A stretch of 32,541 bases of DNA, taken from Cloacimonetes bacterium UBA5210 (GTDB lineage Bacteria; Cloacimonadota; Cloacimonadia; Cloacimonadales; Cloacimonadaceae). This document shows, piece after piece, positions 14,442-22,300 of this stretch. Both the position numbers and the translations under genes were made by a program. A model generated the notes under the pieces. That model made no database searches, had not been told where the DNA came from, and saw only the letters and a program-made list of their open reading frames with translations. Numbering within the stretch: the first letter of the stretch is position 1; the number at the start of each line of letters is the position of its first letter. Location of the stretch: NCBI GenBank assembly GCA_002412625.1, contig DHVK01000048.1:1-32541 (forward strand), in the 5' to 3' direction.

Positions 14442-16689
14442 TCTTTTTCTGCTTCTTCGGCACCTCGTCACCGTAATAGTAATAGTAATAGTAGTAGTAA
14501 TAGTAGTAGTTCTGTTTGCTATAATACTTCTGGATGTAGATACCATTCACGATGATTCCGTCGATTCTGGCATCGATGTTTTCCATCAGTTCCTTGGTGC
14601 GTTTGATGATGCCCTTTTCCGTGAATCCGCAACGTACTACGACGAAGGTCATATCCACTTTCTTGGTGAGGATCAGGGCGTCTGTAACCGCGATCACGGG
14701 CGGAGTATCAAACAGGATATAATCGTAAGTTTTCTTCAGATCGATAATCATCTGATCAAAGCGCGTAGAAGCAATCAATTCGGAAGGATTGGGCGGCACG
14801 AATCCGCTGGTAATCACGTCCAGATTTGGGATGCCCGATTCTTTGATCACGCTCTCCACTTTCACTTCCGGGTCGATCAGATAGTCGCTGGATCCGTTTT
14901 CTTTGTCCAAACCAAGCTTGGTATGGATGGTGGGACGTCTCATATCCATATCCACCAGGATGACGCGGGCATTCATCTGAGCCAGAGTGATAGCCAGGTT
15001 CGCGATGGAGGTCGATTTACCTTCTTTGGGGCCAGACGAGGTAACCAGAAGCGTGGTGCTGCCTTCTGCCTTGCGGGCAAGGATATTGGTACGCAAGGTA
15101 CGGTAGGACTCCGCAATCGGAGACTTCGGTGCGTAATGCGAGATCAATTGTTGAAGCACAAAGTGCATTGATCGGGATAGTTGTTCCCTGGTTTCGCCTT
15201 CACTTTGCTCGATCATATCGTTAAATTCGGCGATCTTGCCTTCAGCTTCGCGGATCATGGGAATCGTGCCCACGATCGGGAGCCGCACAAAGCCTTCCAT
15301 ATCTTCCAGAGTGCGCAGTTTGGTATCCATAGAGTGAACCACGAAGGCTACACCAACACCCAAACCCAGACCCAGGATGATTCCCACCAGGATATTCATA
15401 GAAACTCTGGGTTTGATCGGCACATTGGGTCGCGTGGCGTAATCGATGATGCGTACGTTACCGACCTTAGCCTGCTCCGCAATCTTCGCGTCCTCATACT
15501 TCTCCATCATGATACCGTGGATTTTGCTATCCAGCAGCATGTTCCGGGAAAGTCGGGCGAGCTCCAGTTCTGTGTTTGGCAAGGAGATGATCCGCTGTTC
15601 ATACATCTCTTTGGTTTGTTCCAAACCGTTCACCCGGGTGCGGGCGAGTTCCAGATCCACGTTCGACTGGATGAGGCGAGTAACCAGGTCACCCCTTGTT
15701 GAAAGAGGATCCGCCGAGATGGAAACGCTCACCAGTTTTCTGGTTTCGAGGTTCAGGTTTTCTCTGGTGTTCTCCAACTCGCGATTTAGAAGGAGAATCT
15801 GCGGATGATCCAGAGGGTATTCATTCTTGGTGATTAATTTGGTGATCAGGGACTGAGTTTCCACCACCTGTCTTCTAAGCTCGGCGATATACGGGGTTTT
15901 GATCATGTTGTCGACATTTACCAACAACGAATCCTGATCCCGTAGTTGCTGAGTTATCAGATCCAGACTTCTGGCTTTGACTGCCATTTCCGTGAGGTTG
16001 GCTTCCAGTTGTGCTTCCAGTTCTGAAGATTGTTCGATCAGTTTGGAAGTCTCAGCGCTCAGCTCGGTCAACCGGTTCAGATTCTTGAACTCTCTCAAGT
16101 CGTTCTCTGAGGCCTGCAACCTTCTGCTGATGGCATCCAACTGTGTTTCCAGGAATTCACGGATTGTGGTGAATTCCAAGCGGGCAAACTGGGTGTTTTG
16201 CTGTTGAATTGCCTCGGCAACGGCATTAACCGCTGCTTGAGCTTCAGCAGGACTGGTGGATTCGATTCCGATCGTCAGCAGGTCGGTTTCGCGTTTGGAT
16301 TCCACCTTCACTTTGGCAAGGCCACCGGGAGGGTTTGCCAAAGAAGCTATCGGAAAGAGATCCCAATCGGGATACTTTTTCATGATTTCCCAGGCCAGAG
16401 CCATGGTCGGCTTACTCTTGATCAGCTCAATTTGGTTGTTGATGCTGTTTCTGCCCATACCCGGAGTTGCCATCATCAGGAATCCGGTATTTTTATTTTG
16501 ATCTTCCAGCAGGATGCGTGAAGAAGCCGCGTAAATCTTGGGTTGACGCGCTGTATAAAATATGGTCCCTGCCATAGTAACGACAAAAACTAACACGATC
16601 AAATAGCGATACTGCAGGATGATCCGTAAATAATCCGAAAGCTTGATCTCGTCTTGAATAGGTTGTTGATTTTGAGTTTGATTTTCCAC
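14401..16689 (-). CDS. Wzz-type polysaccharide co-polymerase fused to BY-kinase
   Basis: A 762-aa inner-membrane protein of the Wzc/PCP-2a type controlling exopolysaccharide chain length and export. It has a first membrane helix at about 29-46, a Wzz domain, and long periplasmic coiled coils (about 165-250 and 300-400: LSAETSKLIEQSSELEAQLEANL, ELENTRENLNLETRKL). After the second membrane helix (about 430-452) comes the cytosolic BY-kinase: Walker A SSGPKEGKST (551-560), Walker A' VILVDMDMRRP (576-586) and Walker B YILFDTPPV (657-665). The tail has twelve consecutive Tyr (728-739) after KYYSKQN, then a basic end. Tyr-rich tails are the autophosphorylation sites in this family. It starts 16 bp after the SLBB gene and its end overlaps ispE by 41 nt. 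Confidence 0.95.
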   Translation of the reverse strand: MENQTQNQQPIQDEIKLSDYLRIILQYRYLIVLVFVVTMAGTIFYTARQPKIYAASSRILLEDQNKNTGFLMMATPGMGRNSINNQIELIKSKPTMALAWEIMKKYPDWDLFPIASLANPPGGLAKVKVESKRETDLLTIGIESTSPAEAQAAVNAVAEAIQQQNTQFARLEFTTIREFLETQLDAISRRLQASENDLREFKNLNRLTELSAETSKLIEQSSELEAQLEANLTEMAVKARSLDLITQQLRDQDSLLVNVDNMIKTPYIAELRRQVVETQSLITKLITKNEYPLDHPQILLLNRELENTRENLNLETRKLVSVSISADPLSTRGDLVTRLIQSNVDLELARTRVNGLEQTKEMYEQRIISLPNTELELARLSRNMLLDSKIHGIMMEKYEDAKIAEQAKVGNVRIIDYATRPNVPIKPRVSMNILVGIILGLGLGVGVAFVVHSMDTKLRTLEDMEGFVRLPIVGTIPMIREAEGKIAEFNDMIEQSEGETREQLSRSMHFVLQQLISHYAPKSPIAESYRTLRTNILARKAEGSTTLLVTSSGPKEGKSTSIANLAITLAQMNARVILVDMDMRRPTIHTKLGLDKENGSSDYLIDPEVKVESVIKESGIPNLDVITSGFVPPNPSELIASTRFDQMIIDLKKTYDYILFDTPPVIAVTDALILTKKVDMTFVVVRCGFTEKGIIKRTKELMENIDARIDGIIVNGIYIQKYYSKQNYYYYYYYYYYYYGDEVPKKQKKNVNRFLRKNKSVS
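14473..14508 (-). repeat. TAY trinucleotide repeat coding for twelve tyrosines
   Basis: Twelve consecutive TAC/TAT codons in the C-terminal tail of the BY-kinase. Slippage by whole units would change the number of phosphorylatable Tyr without a frameshift. The mixed TAC/TAT order suggests selection on the protein rather than a fresh expansion. Confidence 0.9.
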
Positions 16690-16705
16690 TTAAGCCTTCC
16701 TTGAG

Positions 16706-17188
16706 TTATAATCCGGTAACAAGATTGTATACGCTGAGAGTAATTGCCGCTTTTGAGAGGAAATCTGCCACACGAGAGAACGCGTAGAAGATGGTTCCGG
16801 AAACTACGATTGTATCTCCGGGTTTCATTTCCGGAATCAGAGTGGGATCTCCCGATTCGAGGTACTTCTTGAAGTTTACCCAGATTACCTTTTCGCCTTG
16901 TTCAGATGGGCGTACAATGCGAATCTTGGAGAGTTTGGCATCTTCTCTGGGACCACCCGCAAGGGCTAAAAGGGTTAAAAAGTCGGTATCATCCGGCACC
17001 ACATAGAGCCCCGGTTTTGCTACCTGACCCAAAATATAGGTATTCATTTTCAGCTTTTCCACACCACTGCGAATGCCATCGAAGGTGTATGCCGAGATAT
17101 TACTCGCCGGGGTAAAGGTCATTGTGGCCTGACCAAATAATGTTAAACTTATACAGATCAATAGGATCGCAAACAGAATCTTCTTCAC
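16706..17188 (-). CDS. SLBB-domain exopolysaccharide export protein, minimal form
   Basis: A 160-aa exported protein with a signal peptide (MKKILFAILLICISLTLFGQ) and one SLBB domain (about residues 45-115: MNTYILGQVAKPGLYVVPDDTDFLTLLALAGGPREDAKLSKIRIVR, then PGDTIVVSG). It ends in a hydrophobic segment (about 140-158). It resembles Wza-type outer-membrane export proteins but lacks the N-terminal polysaccharide-export domain and a lipobox. The start is GTG at 17188, preceded by GAGG with 5-nt spacing. An ATG at 17190-17188 is in another frame with an immediate stop. It is the first gene of the long operon, 16 bp before the BY-kinase, so the two should work together in exopolysaccharide export. 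Confidence 0.85.
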   Translation of the reverse strand: MKKILFAILLICISLTLFGQATMTFTPASNISAYTFDGIRSGVEKLKMNTYILGQVAKPGLYVVPDDTDFLTLLALAGGPREDAKLSKIRIVRPSEQGEKVIWVNFKKYLESGDPTLIPEMKPGDTIVVSGTIFYAFSRVADFLSKAAITLSVYNLVTGL

Positions 17189-17320
17189 ATTTTCCTCTTT
17201 TGCAGTTTATGTAAAAATCCTGAGCTTGCCTTTCCAGTCAAGCATTTTCTTAGTTCAGATTTTCTTCCTGCTATCATCACGGTTCTTGGTTGCATGCAGC
17301 TCCTCTTTCTTGCCGAGCCG

Positions 17321-17403
17321 GGTTTAAACTTGTTTCAAGCTGTTTTGAAGCTGTGAACACAGCACAATCTCGCCTTAACATCAGCTTAAAACCTGCTCAA
17401 TCA
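17321..17403. repeat. Phased 11-bp repeat element, copy 1
   Basis: Adjacent 11-mers GGTTTAAACTT (17321-17331), GTTTCAAGCTG (17332-17342) and TTTTGAAGCTG (17343-17353) lie about 28 bp from two 11-mers in the opposite orientation, CAGCTTAAAAC (17382-17392) and CTGCTCAATCA (17393-17403). It shares the 15-mer TTTCAAGCTGTTTTG (17333-17347) and the same layout with copy 2 at 28601-28672. It lies about 130 bp upstream of the SLBB/BY-kinase/ribosomal operon. Confidence 0.65.
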
Positions 17404-17446
17404 TCACAGTGCGAGCAGTGCATCCGTTTATTATATCTGGAACAGA

Positions 17447-17476
17447 CACCGGGATACGATCAAGCGGATCCCGGTG
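17447..17476 (-). terminator. Possible terminator hairpin after the 255-aa lipoprotein gene
   Basis: Perfect 9-bp stem CACCGGGAT (17447-17455) / ATCCCGGTG (17468-17476) with a 12-nt loop, about 40 bp after the stop at 17515. The following minus-strand sequence is TCTGTTCC, so there is no strong T-run and termination may be weak or factor-aided. Confidence 0.45.
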
Positions 17477-17514
17477 CTTTGTTACCATTTCTTTCATCAA
17501 TTTGTGTCGGGTAG

Positions 17515-18282
17515 TTATGATGTGGTAGTGAATATGCGCTCTTCGGATTCGGAGCCCATATTCATCATATGTTCTTCATTCCAATCAAAATAATCCACTC
17601 GCCAGCGCATCGTGCTGCCGGGAGGGATCGGGGGAGTCAGATTCGGAAGCTGGAGCCACAAAGGGTCATCTTCATTGGCCAAATTTAAGTCTCCAGACCA
17701 CCTCAGTGTATTGTCTTCGTCCCACAAGAGCACACGATAGAAGCCTGTGCGGTCATCAGCGCGGTTCCAATAGAATCTCAAACCGCTTGAGCTCACAAAT
17801 GCGCCATGCTGCGGTTCCAGCAGATATGGCTTTGCCAATAGAGCGTATGAGACAGTGTCTGAGACCGAGCTATTGCCACTGGTGTCAAAAAGCTCGATAA
17901 AGTATGAATACCACACCCTTTCGACCAGCGGCCCTTCATCCGTGTAACTGGCGGCATTGGGCTGAATCTGGGCTATCTCTATCGCGTCCTGCTCTATGTC
18001 CGAAAACCGGTAGATCTTCAGATGACTAAGGTCGTTATCGATAAAGGGTTCCCAGGCAATACGCATTTTGTGCCCGTCCGGGACTGTGTCGATGCCATTG
18101 TTGTCATCGGTAATCACCATTACAGTTCCGTCTTCCAGAGTAATGGGTGGGTCGCCGGTATCACCCAGATGCGGGATCAATACCGGGGTAGCGGGCGGAG
18201 TGGTGTCTTTGTTCGGATCATCTTCTCCGGAGCACGCGCCCAGGACAAGAAAGACCAGCATCAGCAATGCTAAATATCTCAT
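17515..18282 (-). CDS. Lipoprotein with fibronectin-III-like domains
   Basis: A 255-aa product with a lipoprotein signal peptide ending in lipobox LGAC (Cys17), then an acidic Asp/Pro-rich linker. Two beta-sandwich-like regions follow: MRIAWEPFIDNDLSHLKIYRFSD...VWYSYFIELFDTSGNSS, typical of fibronectin type III, and a second one, LRFYWNRADDRTGFYRVLLWDED...MRWRVDYFDWN. No enzyme motif is seen; a structural or binding role at the outer membrane or surface is likely. It follows the PorV-like gene by 9 bp with the SD AGGAG, and is the last gene of the proS-cinA-purD-C25-PorV operon. Confidence 0.8.
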   Translation of the reverse strand: MRYLALLMLVFLVLGACSGEDDPNKDTTPPATPVLIPHLGDTGDPPITLEDGTVMVITDDNNGIDTVPDGHKMRIAWEPFIDNDLSHLKIYRFSDIEQDAIEIAQIQPNAASYTDEGPLVERVWYSYFIELFDTSGNSSVSDTVSYALLAKPYLLEPQHGAFVSSSGLRFYWNRADDRTGFYRVLLWDEDNTLRWSGDLNLANEDDPLWLQLPNLTPPIPPGSTMRWRVDYFDWNEEHMMNMGSESEERIFTTTS

Positions 18283-18291
18283 ATCTAACTC

Positions 18292-19302
18292 CTAAAACCT
18301 GATTCTCATACCAAGTCGGTTCGTAAGGCCTATCGGGTTTGAAACCAAGGCATAATCCAGAAACACACCATACACTTTCAGGCTTGCGCCGCAACTGAAG
18401 TTTGTATCGTAATAACCCAGCCTGATACTGGCACGGTCGTCATAAGTCCAATCCGCTCCATAGTGTTTGGTTCCCATATACACGTAATCATAATCATAAG
18501 CCAGAGTTAGCTCGCTCTTCAACGATGCAATCGGCTGTACCAGGGCAAGCCCGACTTTGGTGTTGAAGAGGATCTCGTCTCTCATCTCGCTGTTTGTATC
18601 CCAGGTGACGGAAGTCCCTGATACGTCCTGGAAGTTGATGCCGAACAGCAAGTCGCCAAGGCCATCCTCATCGAAGATCACAGCCATATCTGTGCGCAGC
18701 TTCAAGCCAAGATCAAATCCGGTTCCGGAGCCGAGGTTGTCCTTGATTTGTCTTTGGATGAATTTGATGTTTCCACCCATTCCAAGTTCAAAGGGAATCT
18801 CAAAGAATTGCCAACCCATATTCGCGCCAAACTTGATGGTTTTCGAGAAGGCAAATTGATACAGATCGTCGGTGGAGCGAAATCTGCCATCCGGAACCCC
18901 GGGGAGATGCTGATCAAGGTTGTTGATGCGCTCGTCCACATTGGTGGAGAGCAAGTATTTTTCAGCGAAGTAGGGAATGTCGTTCACGGTCAGCCGGGTC
19001 ATATTGAAGGCAATAGACACGTCGTTTGGCAGCGGCTGAACATAGCTAAGGAAGTCATAGCTGGCAAGATCCCCATAGAGAAAGGCGTGCATCGCCTGGA
19101 CCTCTGATTCGCGGATCTGCGAGAGCCCACCACTATTCCAGTATATTGCGGAACCATCGTTTGCCAAAGCGGAGAAGGCACCACCCATCCCGAGAGGGCG
19201 TACGCCGGCACCGATCATCATAAAATCTCCCGCGTATCTGCCGGCAAAAGCAGGCACGCAGAGCAGCAGGGTAAGCAGGCTGAGAAGTATTGATTTCTTC
19301 AT
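18292..19302 (-). CDS. PorV/PorQ-family outer-membrane beta-barrel protein
   Basis: A 336-aa protein with a signal peptide (MKKSILLSLLTLLLCVPAFA) and the characteristic mature start GDFMMIGAGVRPLGMGGAFSALANDGSAIYWNSGGLSQI. This is the G-x-R-x-x-G-M-G-x-A-F...D-x-x-A-x-Y-W-N motif of PorV/PorQ/UPF0164 proteins. Alternating amphipathic strands and a final strand ending in aromatic Phe (LGMRIRF) fit a FadL-like barrel. In type IX secretion PorV shuttles cargo to the PorU sortase. Here the gene directly follows a C25 peptidase gene (12-bp gap, SD GGAGAGG), a pairing that supports a working couple. Whether it is PorV or another paralogue cannot be settled from this window. Confidence 0.85.
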   Translation of the reverse strand: MKKSILLSLLTLLLCVPAFAGRYAGDFMMIGAGVRPLGMGGAFSALANDGSAIYWNSGGLSQIRESEVQAMHAFLYGDLASYDFLSYVQPLPNDVSIAFNMTRLTVNDIPYFAEKYLLSTNVDERINNLDQHLPGVPDGRFRSTDDLYQFAFSKTIKFGANMGWQFFEIPFELGMGGNIKFIQRQIKDNLGSGTGFDLGLKLRTDMAVIFDEDGLGDLLFGINFQDVSGTSVTWDTNSEMRDEILFNTKVGLALVQPIASLKSELTLAYDYDYVYMGTKHYGADWTYDDRASIRLGYYDTNFSCGASLKVYGVFLDYALVSNPIGLTNRLGMRIRF

Positions 19303-19314
19303 TGTTCCCTCTCC

Positions 19315-22300
19315 TTATCGCAAGATTGCCATTTTCATGGTCTTTTCGATCTTCTTGCCACCTCTGCGGGCAACCACCCGGTAGAAATATGTGCCATTGG
19401 CAAGAGGATAGCCCTGATCGTCTTTGCAATCCCAGGCATAAACGGTGCGAGGATATTCGTGATATCCCACTCCTGTAGGCAGATTTCTGAAGGTCTTCAC
19501 CAACCTGCCACTAATGGTGTAAACCTTGATGTACACTTCATCCGCGGTATCGGTCAAAACAAAGGTAAAGCGGGTGCGACCATCGTTCTTTGGGTCTTCA
19601 GCGTGGCCCAAAACCGGGTTTGGATAGTTTCCGATGTTCTTGATGTCGAAGTGATCATTTACCACAAACTGCACTTCGCGGGTCGTGAAGTTCCCGTTCA
19701 GATCCCGACAGTCGATCTTCAACTCATGGTTGCCTTTCTTCAGGTCAAGCTGATACTTGATCGGTATCTGGTTGATGTTCTCTTTGTTGATACTGATCAC
19801 GTAATCGGTCTCGGGAACCTCATTGCCGTTCAGGAACAATCTGATCGAGTTGTCGATCACATCGATGCCGTTTGCATCGCTTAACAGCAGAGAAATCACT
19901 CCATCGCCGGCGACGTAGCCTCCTACGGTAAATTCCTGGTCCTGAACATTGACGTCCACAGAAGGGGCTTTGGCATCCAGATTGCGGAATATCGTATAGA
20001 TCCCTTCCCTGCTGATCTCGAAGTTCACGGTGTTGTTTTGGGTCGAGACATGGCCACCCAGCAGAATCCACTTTTGATATTCATCATTGTAGCGATAGAT
20101 CTTGTAACTGTTCTCGGTTTCATAGGCCTGGGTTAGCGGATCCATGCTGTTATACATGAATGTAAGTTCCAACCTCTTGCCCCCGGCAAAAAAGCCCAGG
20201 GAATCTGCCAAGGTGCTGCTTAACATTTTGATCTCGAAGGGAGTAGACATCTTGGGCAGGGAATCTGCTTCGGTAAATTCCAGCATGATTTGCTTTATGT
20301 CGGGCTGGTTCAGAATGGGGATTTCTGCTATAGAATTGATCGCCATGCCCATGCTGCCAGACGGCACAAAGCCTGCCGGAACCGAACAGTTGAGATTTCC
20401 ATCCAAGCTGCTGATGGTGCCGCCGGAGCTATCCACCATGAAGTAGTTCATCGGGACATCGATCGAGATGTAGTTGTTAGTGTTCACAAACAGGTGCCAC
20501 TCTTGAAACACCCCGGTGGTATTCACACGAACTTCCAGGTTCATATTGCCGTTTGGTACTCCTGCCAAAGATACCACGTCCCACCGTTCTTCGTCCACTT
20601 CCAATGGGGCAAAATCTTGTGTGGAATGCAGTACTACCTGTTGCCCGGTACTAAGGAATAACCTTAGGTCTGTAGTGATTGATGCAGCGTTGCCTACGTT
20701 GGTCGATTTCACTTTCAAGAAGGGGTTGCCCTCATTGGGCTCGAACACTATATCCCGCAGGAAAAGGTCTGGACCGGCAACTTGAAACATGTACACCGGA
20801 GATTCATAGGTCACGTTGTCTTCATCTTTCATATAGTATTTGAAGGGGTACTCGCGAGCAGTGGGCAGCTTGCGCAGCTTGGCAGTGCTTGTCCACAGCG
20901 TGCCATCCTCCGGATTTACGGCCATGGGGTAGTTCTCCCAGATAATGCTCCAAAGTTGGGTCTGCGAATTGTAGGAGCTGTCTGTCCTAACAGAGACGTA
21001 CATATTGATGATGTTCTTGGTACTGAATACTCTGGCAGTGAAGCCGGTGGAGTCCGAGTAAACGGGTTGGGCCGGAATGAAGGCTTCGTGGGTAATCGCG
21101 GGACGCCCCACACCGTAGGAACTCGTGCCGACGAAAGTCTTCGTGGGAGAGTATCCCGCCACCATGATGCGGTTGGTGTAGTTTGTGGTGCTTTGCGGAA
21201 CATTGTAAGTTGCGGTGTAGCTGCCGTTTTCTACATTGATATCAAAGGGTACGTTGCGGACGATCTCGTTCTTGTCCATCACGTACAGCCGGGCACGAGT
21301 GACAGACTGGGGGAATTCCGCATTGACTATTAGAGTTTCCCCAGGTTCTGGATTGTGGTTTTCAAGCGAAACACCCTGCTGAACTGTGGGTTTGTTGAAG
21401 CGGATCAAAGGATCACCAAGATACGCGGAGCCGTGCGTGAGAGCATAGCGTGCAGCAGAACTGGACGTGGTGGTATAGAACCTTGCCAGAGCAAAGGCGT
21501 ATGCTTCGCCAAGGCTTGGGAAATCGTGTTTGAACGCTGCTTCATTGAAAGCAAGACCCCAGCCTTCATCCTGCTCCAGATAGCCCAATCCGGAGAAGCC
21601 GACAGTGGCTATTGCTCCTTTATTTGGTGCTGCTACCAAGGCTTCGGAGATCGATGCGTTGCCGTTTGTGTCAAATGCCGAGGCATAGCATGCCAGAGAG
21701 AGGAACACCGGGTAGGCTTGGTTGTTCAAAGTGGCTACATCATTGAAGTTAAAGAGGTTGTAATCCGCCCACACGCGACCACCACCATGGCCCATGAATT
21801 GCACAAACTGGGTGCCACTGTTGATCGCATCCTTCAGCTCAAAGGTGCCGCCACGGAAATCATTGCTGACGCTCTGCGTGGTGGTGTAAACCCTTTTCAC
21901 GCGGTAGTGCGTGGGGACGCTCTTGCGGCGGATCCGCTCGGATTGCTGGGCAAAGACATCGTTCCCATCCGAGATCTTACCGCCGGCGGTAAATGTTATA
22001 TGGTTATTCCACAAGCGGTTTGTGTGCAGGTTTGTGCGGTATGAAAGGGCTTTGGTGGCGTAATCCAGGATTTGCTGCGCTGTCCAGATATTGATCCGGG
22101 CAAGGCTGATATCCGGCACCGTGTCATTTCCCACCAGGCAAGCATACCAGTTGTCGCTGGCGGTTGCACCATGTTTGTATGTCCAGGTCTTCTTCACCGG
22201 GATCAGGTTGTACTTTCTGCTGGGGCTGTTGTCCCGGGTATCGTCGATCCCTTCGCCCAAGAGGACTACGTGGCTCAAGCGCGGCGCACTCCAATATTCG

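Larger units (their letters stand above)
17189..17514. other. 326-bp inter-operon region
   Basis: No gene. In the direction of transcription (descending coordinates) it holds a hairpin (17447-17476), the phased 11-bp repeat element (17321-17403), then sequence leading to the SLBB gene. That last part contains TTGACT on the minus strand (17236-17241) without a convincing -10. Confidence 0.6.

Noticed and set aside
14442..14546. N-terminal extension of ispE rich in Thr/Ile
   Set aside because: It is the Tyr-codon repeat of the BY-kinase read in another frame; ATG 14441 fits the IspE N-terminus.
17213..17241. Promoter for the SLBB operon from TTGACT (17236-17241, minus strand)
   Set aside because: No acceptable -10 at 16-19 bp, so not listed as a promoter.
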